Shown: positions 1-6,842, counted from the first letter of the stretch. The stretch is DNA of 15,752 bases from Thermodesulfobacteriaceae bacterium UBA6232 (GCA_002441555.1 DJWK01000025.1:11871-27622); one strand, 5' to 3'. The notes: a model not told the origin generated them from the letters alone. Translations and numbers: made by a program.

Positions 1-13
1 TTTAAGAGGGGAT

Positions 14-265
14 ATGGCCAAGGAAGATGCTATTTATTTAGAGGGAAAGGTGGTTGAAGCTTTACCTAATGCCATGTTTAGGGTTGAGCTTGAAACAGGG
101 CATACTGTGCTTGCTCATATTTCAGGAAAGATGAGGGTGCATTATATTAGAATCTTGCCAGGAGATACAGTTGTGGTAGAATTGTCCCCCTATGATTTAA
201 CCCGCGGGCGTATTGTTTATCGCGGAACCAAGGAAGAAATGGAAAAAGGGAGGGAACGTAAATGA
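14..265 (+). CDS. infA: Translation initiation factor IF-1
   Basis: IF-1 is a small OB-fold protein that binds the A site of the 30S subunit during translation initiation. The 83-residue product starts MAKEDAIYLEGKVVEALPNA and contains the family hallmarks FRVELETGHTVLAHISGKMR and a GDTVVVELSPYDLTRGRIVYR stretch in the second half. The start has a good Shine-Dalgarno (AGAGGGG) just upstream. It is about 11 residues longer than the usual 72 because of a charged tail after the OB fold. Its stop overlaps the start of rpmJ (ATGA), so the two are probably translationally coupled. The position ahead of L36, S13, S11, S4, RpoA and L17 is the classic bacterial layout. Confidence 0.97.
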   Translation: MAKEDAIYLEGKVVEALPNAMFRVELETGHTVLAHISGKMRVHYIRILPGDTVVVELSPYDLTRGRIVYRGTKEEMEKGRERK

Positions 266-375
266 AGGTTAGCCCATCTGTAAAAAGAAGATGTAGAAAT
301 TGTAAAATTATAAGAAGAAAAGGGGTGGTAAGGGTAATTTGCACCAATCCTAAACATAAACAAAGACAAGGTTAA
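262..375 (+). CDS. rpmJ: 50S ribosomal protein L36, zinc-binding form
   Basis: This 37-residue protein of the large ribosomal subunit begins MKVSPSVKRRCRNCKIIRRK and ends KHKQRQG. Cys11, Cys14, Cys27 and His32 are all present, which is the zinc-ribbon (C+) form of L36. The ATG overlaps the infA stop as ATGA, and rpsM follows after a 12-base spacer. The length matches the family norm of 37-38 residues. The product is basic throughout and the order infA-rpmJ-rpsM is standard, so the call is secure despite the small size. Confidence 0.96.
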   Translation: MKVSPSVKRRCRNCKIIRRKGVVRVICTNPKHKQRQG

Positions 376-387
376 GGGGGAATTAAT

Positions 388-759
388 ATGCCAAGGATTG
401 CAGGGGTTGATATACCTGAGAGAAAACCCGTAGAAATTGCTTTAACTTATATTTACGGAATTGGAAGAACTCTTGCGCAAAAGGTTTGCACACAAGCAGG
501 GGTGGATTGGTTTAAAAAGGTAAAGGATCTTACGGAAGAGGAGATAAACCGAATAAGAGAAATCGTTGAAAAGCAGTATGTGGTTGAGGGAGAATTGAGA
601 AAGCAAGTAAGAAACAATATTAAAAGACTTATGGATATTGGATGTTACAGAGGCCTTAGGCATAAAATGGGCCTTCCTGTGAGAGGGCAGAGAACAAGAT
701 CCAATGCGAGAACTAGAAAAGGGCCAAGGCCTGGTTCATTGAGAAGAAAGAAAAAATAG
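388..759 (+). CDS. rpsM: 30S ribosomal protein S13
   Basis: S13 lies in the head of the small subunit and contacts the P-site tRNA and the intersubunit bridges. The 123-residue product opens with the conserved MPRIAGVDIPERKPVEIALT, includes the helix-two-turn-helix segment YIYGIGRTLAQKV, and ends in the family signature GLPVRGQRTRSNARTRKG followed by a Lys/Arg-rich tail. A purine-rich ribosome site (AAGGGGG) precedes the ATG. The length is normal. It lies between rpmJ and rpsK in the alpha operon. Confidence 0.98.
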   Translation: MPRIAGVDIPERKPVEIALTYIYGIGRTLAQKVCTQAGVDWFKKVKDLTEEEINRIREIVEKQYVVEGELRKQVRNNIKRLMDIGCYRGLRHKMGLPVRGQRTRSNARTRKGPRPGSLRRKKK

Positions 760-773
760 GGAGGTGTTGAGAG

Positions 774-1154
774 GTGGCTAAGCCCAAGAAAAAAAAGGTA
801 AAGAAAACCGTTAGTGAAGGAATAATTCACATACATTCCACTTTTAATAATACTATTGTGACCATTACTGATAGGCAAGGAAATACAATTGCTTGGGCAA
901 GTGGTGGAACTGAAGGGTTTAAGGGAACAAGGAAAGGTACTCCCTATGCAGCTCAGCTTGCCATGCAAAGTGCTTTAAAGAAAGCTCAACCCTATGGGCT
1001 AAAAGAAGTATGGGTTTATGTGAAGGGGCCTGGTCCTGGAAGAGAAGCTGCTCTAAGGGCTTTACAGGGCTCGGGTTTAAAAATCACCCTGATTAAGGAT
1101 GTAACCCCCATTCCTCACGATGGATGCAGACCACCTAAAAGAAGAAGGGTATAA
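774..1154 (+). CDS. rpsK: 30S ribosomal protein S11 (GTG start)
   Basis: S11 forms part of the small-subunit platform beside the mRNA exit channel. The 126-residue product has a basic N-terminal tail, then IHIHSTFNNTIVTITDRQGN, the GPGPGREAALRAL signature, and the conserved C-terminus ending HDGCRPPKRRRV. Translation most likely starts at GTG: no ATG lies upstream in frame near the rpsM stop, and a GGGAGG ribosome site sits shortly before it. The gap after rpsM is 14 bases. Length and order are typical. Confidence 0.97.
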   Translation: MAKPKKKKVKKTVSEGIIHIHSTFNNTIVTITDRQGNTIAWASGGTEGFKGTRKGTPYAAQLAMQSALKKAQPYGLKEVWVYVKGPGPGREAALRALQGSGLKITLIKDVTPIPHDGCRPPKRRRV

Positions 1155-1180
1155 TCTAAAAAGAGAGGAGGAAGATCAAA

Positions 1181-1813
1181 ATGGCAAGATATACAGGGCC
1201 TCGTTGTAGACTTTGCAGAAGAGAAGGTATGAAACTCTTTCTAAAAGGAGAAAGATGCTACACCGATAAATGTGCCTTTGAGAGAAGAAGTTATCCCCCT
1301 GGGCAGCATGGCCCAACTCAGCTTAGGGTTAAGCTTTCAGACTATGGAGTGCGTTTGAGGGAGAAACAAAAGGTAAAAAGGATTTACGGTATTTCAGAGA
1401 AACAGATGAGGAAATATTATGATATGGCCATAAATATGCCCGGTCCTTCAGGACATAATCTTTTACAACTACTTGAAAGAAGGCTTGATAATGTGGTTTA
1501 CAGGCTTGGGTTTGCCCAGTCAAGGGCTCAAGCCCGTCAAATGGTAAATCACGGCTTTTTCTTGGTTAATGGGAAACCTGTGGATATCCCCAGTTATCTT
1601 GTTAAACCTGGAGATGTTATAGAACTTAAAGAAAAGTATAGATCTAATCAGCAAATTCAGGAAAGTTTACAAGTGAGGATGCAAAGGGGAATTCCTCCCT
1701 GGCTTGAGCTTGATGCTGACAATTTTAAGGGAGTTGTTAAAGCCCTACCATCAAGAGAGGATATAACCATCCCCATTCAGGAGTCTTATATAATTGAGTT
1801 CTATTCAAGATAA
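1181..1813 (+). CDS. rpsD: 30S ribosomal protein S4, zinc-binding form
   Basis: S4 is a primary 16S rRNA-binding protein that nucleates the 30S body, and in enteric bacteria it also represses the alpha operon. The 210-residue product starts MARYTGPRCRLCRREGMKLF. It carries Cys9, Cys12, Cys26 and Cys31, the C-X2-C-X13-C-X4-C zinc motif of the C+ type. The S4 RNA-binding domain is visible from LERRLDNVVYRLGFA through VNHGFFLVNGKPVDIPSYLV. A GAGGAGG ribosome site precedes the ATG. The length is standard. It is followed by rpoA after a 28-base spacer that contains a small hairpin, described separately. Confidence 0.98.
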   Translation: MARYTGPRCRLCRREGMKLFLKGERCYTDKCAFERRSYPPGQHGPTQLRVKLSDYGVRLREKQKVKRIYGISEKQMRKYYDMAINMPGPSGHNLLQLLERRLDNVVYRLGFAQSRAQARQMVNHGFFLVNGKPVDIPSYLVKPGDVIELKEKYRSNQQIQESLQVRMQRGIPPWLELDADNFKGVVKALPSREDITIPIQESYIIEFYSR

Positions 1814-1819
1814 AAAATA

Positions 1820-1838
1820 ACCATAAAGGGGTTTTGGT
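1820..1838 (+). promoter_or_regulatory. Hairpin presenting the rpoA Shine-Dalgarno
   Basis: In the rpsD-rpoA spacer, ACCA (1820-1823) can pair with TGGT (1835-1838), and AAA (1825-1827) with TTT (1832-1834), with one bulged T at 1824. This leaves GGGG (1828-1831) as a four-base loop. That GGGG is also the best Shine-Dalgarno for rpoA, ten bases before the ATG. The stem is short and AT-rich in its upper half, so in a thermophile it may be marginal. Any control of rpoA translation is inference. Confidence 0.35.
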
Positions 1839-1841
1839 CCT

Positions 1842-2819
1842 ATGAAAAAGCCAGTTGAATTAATTAAGCCTGAAGGTATTTTTACTCATAGGGACAGTCA
1901 ATTTCCCTATTATGGAAAATTTGTTATAGAACCTTTAGAAAGGGGGTTTGGTTATACCCTTGGGAATGCCTTCAGGAGGGTTTTGTTATCTTCAATTCCT
2001 GGATATGCCATTACAGAGGTAAGAATTGAAGGTGCACCCCATGAATTTACCAGTTTGCCTGGAGTCATGGAGGATGTGACAGATATAATTTTGAACCTTA
2101 AAGGGGTTAGATTTAAATTGTCTGGTGATGGTCCCTTTTATTTTAAATTGGAGAAAAAGGGGCCCGCTGAAGTAAGGGCTGGAGATATTCAGGTTCCCTC
2201 TGAGATAGGTCAAATTGTAAATCCCGAGCATTATATTGCCACCTTATCTCAGGATGGTGTTCTTAAGATGGAAATAACTGTGGAGAAGGGGAGAGGATAT
2301 GTCCCTGCTGAATATAGTAAAAATAATGAAATTGGAACCATTCTTGTTGATGGTATTTTTTCTCCCATAACCAGAGTAAATTTTACAGTGGGGCAGGCCC
2401 GTGTAGGTAAAAGCAGTGATTATGATAGCCTTGTTTTAGAAATCTGGACAGATGGAACTATTGATCCAAAAGAGGCCTTTATGCAGGCTGTTAAAATTCT
2501 CATTGATCAGCTTGTAGTTTTTGTGGGAGAAGATATTTTTACCACTGAAAAACCAAAGAAAGAGCCTATTTCCATTTGTAATTACCTTAATATGACAGTA
2601 GAGGAACTTGAACTTTCAGGAAGGGCTTTGAATTGTCTCAAATCAGCAGGTATAAATTATGTGGGAGAGCTCGTGCAGAAAACCGAGGCAGAACTTCTTA
2701 AAATTAGAAGTTTCGGTAAAAAATCCCTTGATGAAATTGTTGAAAAACTGTCTCAATATAATTTAAGCCTTGGGATGAAGGATATTAAATGGAAACCTCC
2801 TAAGGTAATTACTGAGTAA
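1842..2819 (+). CDS. rpoA: DNA-directed RNA polymerase subunit alpha
   Basis: The alpha subunit dimerises to start assembly of RNA polymerase, and its C-terminal domain contacts UP elements and activators. The 325-residue product has the N-terminal domain with FVIEPLERGFGYTLGNAFRR at about 27-46 and the dimerisation region PITRVNFTVGQARVG at about 176-190. A linker leads to a complete C-terminal domain, with LELSGRALNCLKSAGI followed by helix-hairpin-helix-like residues ending KSLDEIVEKL. Length and both domains are normal. The gene lies between rpsD and rplQ as in most bacteria. Confidence 0.98.
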   Translation: MKKPVELIKPEGIFTHRDSQFPYYGKFVIEPLERGFGYTLGNAFRRVLLSSIPGYAITEVRIEGAPHEFTSLPGVMEDVTDIILNLKGVRFKLSGDGPFYFKLEKKGPAEVRAGDIQVPSEIGQIVNPEHYIATLSQDGVLKMEITVEKGRGYVPAEYSKNNEIGTILVDGIFSPITRVNFTVGQARVGKSSDYDSLVLEIWTDGTIDPKEAFMQAVKILIDQLVVFVGEDIFTTEKPKKEPISICNYLNMTVEELELSGRALNCLKSAGINYVGELVQKTEAELLKIRSFGKKSLDEIVEKLSQYNLSLGMKDIKWKPPKVITE

Positions 2820-2839
2820 GTTCAAAGGGGGATGAAAAA

Positions 2840-3460
2840 ATGAGACACAGAAAGTTAAGCAGGCGACTTGTATCTACCACAGAACATAGACTTGCCTTAA
2901 TGAGAAATCAGGTAAGAGATCTTTTTAAACACGGAAGGATTACAACCACTCTTGCCAAGGCCAAAGAATTGAGAAGATATGCAGAAAAAATGATTACCCT
3001 TGCCAAAAAAGGTGATCTTGCTTCGCGGAGAAGAGCCCTTGCTTTTATTCAGGACAAAGAAGTGGTTAGAAAGCTTTTTTCTGAAATAAGGGAAAAATAT
3101 CTTGATAGACCTGGTGGATATACTCGGATTGTTAAACTTGGACAAAGAAGAGGAGATGCAGCTCCTATGGCCATTGTGGAGCTCGTTGAAGAAAAGTTAA
3201 CCTTTAGAAAGTCAAAATTAACCAGTGAGCGCCTAAAAAAACTTCAGGAATTTATTGAGAGAAAGAAAAAAGAATATGGGTTAATTCCTGAACAAGAAAA
3301 AACTGAAGAAATGAAAGAGGAAAAAATAGAAGAGGAAATCAAAGCAAAGGAAGAAATACAGGTTGAGGCTAAAGAAGAGGTGTCTCAGCCTCAAGGAGAA
3401 GCTCAAGAAGCCTCTTCTCAGGCGGGTTCACAGGAAGAATCAAAGGAATCAAAAGAATAG
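2840..3460 (+). CDS. rplQ: 50S ribosomal protein L17 with long charged tail
   Basis: L17 lies near the exit of the large-subunit peptide tunnel. Residues 1-117 form a standard L17 core, starting MRHRKLSRRLVSTTEHRLAL and including DRPGGYTRIVKLGQRRGDAAP at about 89-109. The family is usually 115-130 residues, but this product runs to 206. Residues 118-147 are a basic, probably helical extension. Residues 148-206 are a low-complexity tail very rich in Glu, Lys, Gln and Ser with almost no hydrophobic side chains, likely disordered. The reading frame is open and is followed immediately by a terminator, so the tail looks genuine and not a frameshift. It is the last gene of the alpha operon. Confidence 0.97.
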   Translation: MRHRKLSRRLVSTTEHRLALMRNQVRDLFKHGRITTTLAKAKELRRYAEKMITLAKKGDLASRRRALAFIQDKEVVRKLFSEIREKYLDRPGGYTRIVKLGQRRGDAAPMAIVELVEEKLTFRKSKLTSERLKKLQEFIERKKKEYGLIPEQEKTEEMKEEKIEEEIKAKEEIQVEAKEEVSQPQGEAQEASSQAGSQEESKESKE

Positions 3461-3468
3461 ATGCTCTA

Positions 3469-3495
3469 AAAGGGCCTTTTTGGCCCTTTCTTTTT
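3469..3495 (+). terminator. Rho-independent terminator of the alpha operon
   Basis: AAAGGGCC (3469-3476) pairs perfectly with GGCCCTTT (3482-3489) across a five-T loop, and is followed by C and a run of T to 3495. It sits 8 bases after the rplQ stop, closing the ribosomal-protein operon. Its final T bases overlap the proposed -35 box of miaB. Confidence 0.88.
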
Positions 3496-3521
3496 GCTGA
3501 AAATCTCTCTTCCTGTATTAT
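3494..3521 (+). promoter_or_regulatory. Candidate sigma-70-type promoter for miaB
   Basis: TTGCTG (3494-3499) and TATTAT (3516-3521) are separated by 16 bases and lie right after the alpha-operon terminator. Transcription would start around 3528, only a few bases ahead of the miaB ATG at 3535. No Shine-Dalgarno is seen before that ATG, so the transcript may be nearly leaderless. Start site and strength are inferred from box similarity only. Confidence 0.5.
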
Positions 3522-3534
3522 ATTTAATTTTGCT

Positions 3535-4881
3535 ATGAAAAAGCTTTATATTAAAACTTTTGGCTGTCAGATGAACGAAAATGATTCAGAGAAGGTCTAC
3601 CTTCTTTTAAAGGGGGATTACCAGCTTACTGAAGACCCCCTTGAGGCTGATTTGATTCTTATAAATACCTGTTCAGTGAGGGAAAAGCCAGAATACAAGC
3701 TTTATAGTGAAATTGGAAGGTTTAAAGAGCTTAAGAAGAAAAAGCCTGGTCTTGTTATCGGAGCTATGGGATGTGTGGCTCAGCAAGAGGGAGAAAGGCT
3801 CCTTCAGAGATTTCCTTATCTTGATTTAGTGCTTGGGACTCAGGGATTTTATAGAATAAAAGAGGCCCTTGAGGAAATTGAAAAAAACGGGAAACCCGTG
3901 GTTTATACAGAATTAAAAGAAGACTTTAAAATCCCTCTGGTTTTGTCCGAAGAGGATTTACCAAAAGAAAAACCAAAAAGAGTAAGGGCTTATATTAATA
4001 TTATGCAGGGATGTGATAATTTTTGCACCTATTGTATTGTCCCCTATGTAAGGGGAAGGGAAATAAGCAGATCTCCCGAGGAGATATTAAAAGAGGCAGA
4101 AGAACTGGTGAAAAAGGAGGGTGTCAGAGAAATCACTCTTCTTGGGCAGAATGTAAATTCCTATGGACTAAAAGAGAAGGGTTATCCTGATTTTGCAGAT
4201 TTACTGGAGATGTTATCTCAAATTGAAGGATTATGGAGAATCCGTTTTACCACAAGCCATCCAAAGGATTTATCTGAAAAATTGATGAAGGTAATAGCTG
4301 AAAATCCTAAGGTATGTAAACACATTCACCTTCCTTTGCAGGCTGGTTCAAATAAAATCCTCAAAAGAATGAATCGAAAATATACCAGAGAAGAATATTT
4401 AGCCAAGGTAGAAAAACTTCGCAGCCTTTGCCCTGAGATTGCCATAACCTCGGATATAATTGTTGGCTTTCCTGGAGAAACTGAAGAGGATTTTCTTGAT
4501 ACTCTTGATATGCTTGAAAAGGTTAGATTTCACGAGATCTTTTCTTTTAAATACTCCGACCGTCCTTTTGCTGTAGCAAGCAAATTTGCGGAAAAGGTTC
4601 CAGAAGAGGTTAAAGAAAAAAGACTGAAAAGGGTTCACGAAGTTCAGGGAAGAATTACCGAGGAGATATATAACTCCTATGTTGGAAAAGAGGTAGAGGT
4701 TCTTGTAGAAGGAAGGAGTGAAAAGGATCCTCAAAAATTGACGGGAAGAACCACCACCAATGTGGTGGTTAATTTTACTGCTCCAAGAACAGACCTTGAA
4801 GGTGCTTTAGTCAGAGTGCGCATACTTGAAGCAGGAAAACATTCTCTTAAGGGAGAATATCTGGAAACTTTAGCCCTTTGA
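3535..4881 (+). CDS. miaB: tRNA-2-methylthio-N6-dimethylallyladenosine synthase
   Basis: MiaB is a radical-SAM methylthiotransferase that adds a methylthio group at C2 of i6A37 in tRNAs reading UNN codons. The 448-residue product has all three expected modules. The N-terminal methylthiotransferase domain has auxiliary cluster ligands Cys11 (TFGCQMNENDSEKV), Cys46 (NTCSVREK) and Cys80 (MGCVAQ). The radical-SAM core has Cys160, Cys164 and Cys167 in GCDNFCTYCIVPYVRGREISR. A C-terminal TRAM domain includes the GRTTTNVVVNF segment. MTTase relatives RimO and MtaB are less likely because the CTYCIVPYVRGREISR motif and GCQMNENDSE are MiaB-type. No ribosome site precedes the ATG. The end overlaps the convergent channel gene by 12 bases. 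Confidence 0.94.
   Translation: MKKLYIKTFGCQMNENDSEKVYLLLKGDYQLTEDPLEADLILINTCSVREKPEYKLYSEIGRFKELKKKKPGLVIGAMGCVAQQEGERLLQRFPYLDLVLGTQGFYRIKEALEEIEKNGKPVVYTELKEDFKIPLVLSEEDLPKEKPKRVRAYINIMQGCDNFCTYCIVPYVRGREISRSPEEILKEAEELVKKEGVREITLLGQNVNSYGLKEKGYPDFADLLEMLSQIEGLWRIRFTTSHPKDLSEKLMKVIAENPKVCKHIHLPLQAGSNKILKRMNRKYTREEYLAKVEKLRSLCPEIAITSDIIVGFPGETEEDFLDTLDMLEKVRFHEIFSFKYSDRPFAVASKFAEKVPEEVKEKRLKRVHEVQGRITEEIYNSYVGKEVEVLVEGRSEKDPQKLTGRTTTNVVVNFTAPRTDLEGALVRVRILEAGKHSLKGEYLETLAL
4749..4770 (+). repeat. Perfect inverted repeat inside miaB
   Basis: AACCACCAC (4749-4757) and GTGGTGGTT (4762-4770) form a perfect 9-bp stem with a CAAT loop inside the TRAM-domain coding sequence. It encodes TTTNVVV, so the symmetry may be an accident of Thr and Val codons around Asn. 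A role in mRNA folding is possible but not shown. Confidence 0.5.
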
Positions 4882-5871
4882 TTTTTTGGCAAGATCACTT
4901 AAGATTTCAAGCTTTTTTCTTTCTCCGAGGGCTATAAGAATATCTCCTGGCATAATTATCTCTTTGGGGCTTGGATTAAACACCATATCTCCCGTGCTTC
5001 TTTTTATAGCAAGGATTATGGCATTGGTCTTTTCTCTGATACCACTTTCTATAAGATTTTTATGGGCTAAGAAAGAGTCATCTTCCACGAAAATTTCTTC
5101 AATTTGAAGGTCAAGTTGAAGTTCAGGGGAGGCTAATTCCATAAAATCCATCACATTGGGCTTTAAGAGAGAAAGGGCCATTTTTCTTGCCCCGATGACA
5201 TAAGGTGAAAGAACTCTGCTTGCTCCTGCTTGATAGAGTTTTTTTTCTACTCGGGGATTGTCAGCTCTTGCAAGGATGTAAAGATGGGGATTTAAATTTC
5301 TTGCGGTAAGGACTATGTAAACATTTTCGGCATCTTCTCCGAGAACTGCAACCAGATATTTGGCCCGCTCAATCCCTGCCTTTATTAATATTTCTTCAGA
5401 GGTAGCATCACCCTCTATGTGAAGAATCTCCTTTTCTTTTAATTCCTTAAGGACTTCTGGATTTTTTTCGATGACAACCACAGGTAAATCATGTTTTACA
5501 AAATCGTAAATATATCTTCCTATCCTTCCGAAACCGCATAAAATGCAATGATTACTTAGTTTAGAAATCTCCTTTTTCATTCTTTTCCCCCAAAGGTTTT
5601 CTATGGTATTTTTTACTACAATTTCACTAAAGAGAGCAAGAATGTAAAAGAAAAACCCAACCCCTCCAAGGGCAAGAAAAATGGTAAAAATTCTGCCCTT
5701 GTAAGAAAGGGGGATATATTCTTCATATCCTATGGTGGTAATGGTGATAACCGTCATAAAGAGGGCATCAAAAGGATTGGCTCCTTCAATTATTACATAT
5801 CCGAGGGTTCCTCCAAAGATTAAAACAAACAGCCAGAAGATTCCAATTATTATAAGCTTTTTTGGCTCCAT
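4870..5871 (-). CDS. Two-TM potassium channel with RCK (TrkA) domain
   Basis: This is a 333-residue MthK-like ion channel subunit, expected as a tetramer in the inner membrane, gated by ligand or ion binding to its RCK domain. TM1 spans about residues 6-28. The pore helix and selectivity filter TTIGYE lie at 45-50, and TM2 at about 62-86. RCK_N starts with the Rossmann motif GFGRIGR (113-119), with acidic Glu135 at the end of the second strand and GDA at 154-156. RCK_C spans about 247-329. I chose the ATG at 5871 because the pore segment starts soon after it. A TTG-initiated start at 5943 or an ATG at 5907 would add residues made only from the TTTTGCAA repeats. No Shine-Dalgarno is visible before any of these starts. 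Conducted ion and ligand are inferred from the family. Confidence 0.88.
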   Translation of the reverse strand: MEPKKLIIIGIFWLFVLIFGGTLGYVIIEGANPFDALFMTVITITTIGYEEYIPLSYKGRIFTIFLALGGVGFFFYILALFSEIVVKNTIENLWGKRMKKEISKLSNHCILCGFGRIGRYIYDFVKHDLPVVVIEKNPEVLKELKEKEILHIEGDATSEEILIKAGIERAKYLVAVLGEDAENVYIVLTARNLNPHLYILARADNPRVEKKLYQAGASRVLSPYVIGARKMALSLLKPNVMDFMELASPELQLDLQIEEIFVEDDSFLAHKNLIESGIREKTNAIILAIKRSTGDMVFNPSPKEIIMPGDILIALGERKKLEILSDLAKKSKG

Positions 5872-5891
5872 ATTGCATAAGTATAATGCAA

Positions 5892-5944
5892 TTTTTGCAA
5901 AGGGCATACTTATATTTTGCAAATTTTGCAAAGAATTTTGCAAG
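5892..5944 (+). repeat. Four TTTTGCAA elements upstream of the exported-protein cluster
   Basis: TTTTGCAA occurs at 5893-5900, 5915-5922, 5924-5931 and 5936-5943, mostly followed by A so that TTTGCAAA is palindromic. Centres are 22, 9 and 12 bases apart. Looser TGCA-centred relatives lie at about 5873 and 5888. The block sits about 68-111 bases upstream of the start implied by the sigma-54-like promoter, a fitting place for activator binding. It is also just upstream of the divergent channel gene, so it could serve that gene instead or as well. Confidence 0.6.
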
Positions 5945-5981
5945 GAAGCCTTAAAATGCTTGATTTATCTCATCAAAAATT

Positions 5982-5997
5982 GGGCATGGAATTTGAT
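5982..5997 (+). promoter_or_regulatory. Candidate sigma-54 (-24/-12) promoter
   Basis: GGGCAT-N5-TTGAT compares with the consensus TGGCAC-N5-TTGCA/T. The -24 GG (5983-5984), the following CA, the exact spacing and TTG of the -12 box all match. The mismatches are the first T, the C after GGCA, and the usually invariant C at -12, which is A here (5996). Transcription would start near 6008 with a leader of about 30 bases holding a strong AAGGAGGTG ribosome site. An NtrC-type activator with an intact GAFTGA is encoded in the same window. Confidence 0.45.
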
Positions 5998-6037
5998 ATA
6001 AAAATAATAAAACAAAAACACACAAGGAGGTGTAAAG

Positions 6038-6526
6038 ATGAGGAAGAAGGTTTTAAAGGGATTGGCGGTTGCGGGATTGATTGGAGGCCTTGCTTTTACA
6101 GCCTTTGCTGAAGCCCCTCAGGGGCAAGCCCCTGGGTATGGGCCTGGTTATCCCATGGGACCTGGGTATTATAGGGGCCCTGGAATGGTGGGTGGTCCTG
6201 GTATGTATTTCAGATGGGGTTATGGAACACAGGTTGATTCAGCCAAGGTTAAAAAGTTTTATGAGGAGACCAAGGCTTTGAGGCAGAAGCTGTGGGAAAC
6301 AAGAGAGGCTTTAAGAGAACTCTATTTATCTCCCAATCCAGACTGGAAGGCCATTGCTGAAAAGAGAGCGGAGATGGCTAAGCTTATGACAGAGCTTCAG
6401 GAAAAGGCAGAAAAGGCTGGGATTCCTTTTGGATACGGGAGAGGCATGGGATTTGGTATGGGATTGGGTATGGGCTTTGGTTATGGGAAAGGATTTGGAC
6501 CTGGTGCCTGCGGATGGGTTTGGTAG
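6038..6526 (+). CDS. Spy/CpxP/ZraP-like periplasmic protein, Gly/Met-rich
   Basis: This is a 162-residue exported protein. A signal peptide is clear: MRKK, a hydrophobic stretch, then probable cleavage after AFA at about 24. The mature protein has three parts. Residues 25-75 are a Gly/Pro/Tyr/Met-rich segment. Residues about 76-143 are a charged helical region with a KLWETREALRELYLSPNPDWKAI-type pattern, typical of the Spy/CpxP/ZraP helical-hairpin family. Residues about 144-162 form a Gly/Met/Phe tail with repeated GFGMG-like units ending in CGWVW. Family members act as periplasmic chaperones or metal-binding envelope-stress proteins. A role in metal or envelope stress is inferred. The ribosome site AAGGAGGTG is strong. 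It is the first gene of a four-gene cluster and follows the sigma-54-like promoter. Confidence 0.75.
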   Translation: MRKKVLKGLAVAGLIGGLAFTAFAEAPQGQAPGYGPGYPMGPGYYRGPGMVGGPGMYFRWGYGTQVDSAKVKKFYEETKALRQKLWETREALRELYLSPNPDWKAIAEKRAEMAKLMTELQEKAEKAGIPFGYGRGMGFGMGLGMGFGYGKGFGPGACGWVW

Positions 6527-6571
6527 TATATCAACTAAAGGGTATATAAAATTTAAGGAGGAGGCAGAGTA

Positions 6572-6841
6572 ATGAAAAAAGCCCTGAAATTAGTGATTAT
6601 AGCTGGAGTAATGTTTACTTTTGCTGCGGGCATCTTTTCAGATCTTCATGCCAGAGGTTCTATGGGTGGATTTAGGCAGGGTGCCATGATGGGGCAAGCA
6701 CAACCCAGAGGTCCGATGTATCAACAAAACCAAGAAAATGTGCAAATGCAACAAACCAATAGAACTATGCAGCAAAAACGTGAACGTAAGAGAATCCATA
6801 CCCCTGGGACAGGGCTTGGCAATCAAAGAGGAAATAGTTAG
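6572..6841 (+). CDS. Small Met/Gln-rich secreted protein, unknown function
   Basis: This is an 89-residue protein I do not recognise. It has an N-terminal signal peptide (MKKALKL, a hydrophobic core to about residue 23, probable cleavage after LHA at 25-27). The short mature part is rich in Met, Gln, Arg and Gly, with MMGQAQPRGPMYQQNQENV and MQQTNRTMQQ segments, and ends in a basic RERKRIHTPGTGLGNQRGNS tail. There are no cysteines. A strong AAGGAGGAGG ribosome site and signal peptide support expression. Met-rich periplasmic peptides can bind Cu(I) or act in envelope stress, but that is only a suggestion here. It lies 45 bases after the ZraP-like gene and is followed by a terminator hairpin. 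Confidence 0.7.
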   Translation: MKKALKLVIIAGVMFTFAAGIFSDLHARGSMGGFRQGAMMGQAQPRGPMYQQNQENVQMQQTNRTMQQKRERKRIHTPGTGLGNQRGNS

Positions 6842-6842
6842 A

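Noticed and set aside
645..968. Minus-strand open frame of 107 codons across rpsM and rpsK
   Set aside because: It is antisense to two highly conserved ribosomal-protein genes and has Cys/Ser/Leu-rich shadow-frame composition.
4399..4734. Minus-strand open frame of 111 codons inside miaB
   Set aside because: It is antisense to the conserved radical-SAM and TRAM coding region, with no ribosome site or domain.
5872..5943. Longer potassium-channel reading frame starting at TTG 5943 or ATG 5907
   Set aside because: The extra residues are encoded by the TTTTGCAA repeats, no ribosome site precedes either start, and the ATG at 5871 begins right before the first membrane segment.
5892..5944. CRISPR-like array
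   Set aside because: The repeated unit is only 8-9 bases, spacers are 0-14 bases and irregular, and no cas genes are present.
6392..6526. Gly/Met/Phe repeats in the ZraP-like tail as a tandem DNA repeat or mobile element
   Set aside because: The repeats are short, imperfect and in frame with low-complexity protein; there are no terminal inverted repeats or transposase.
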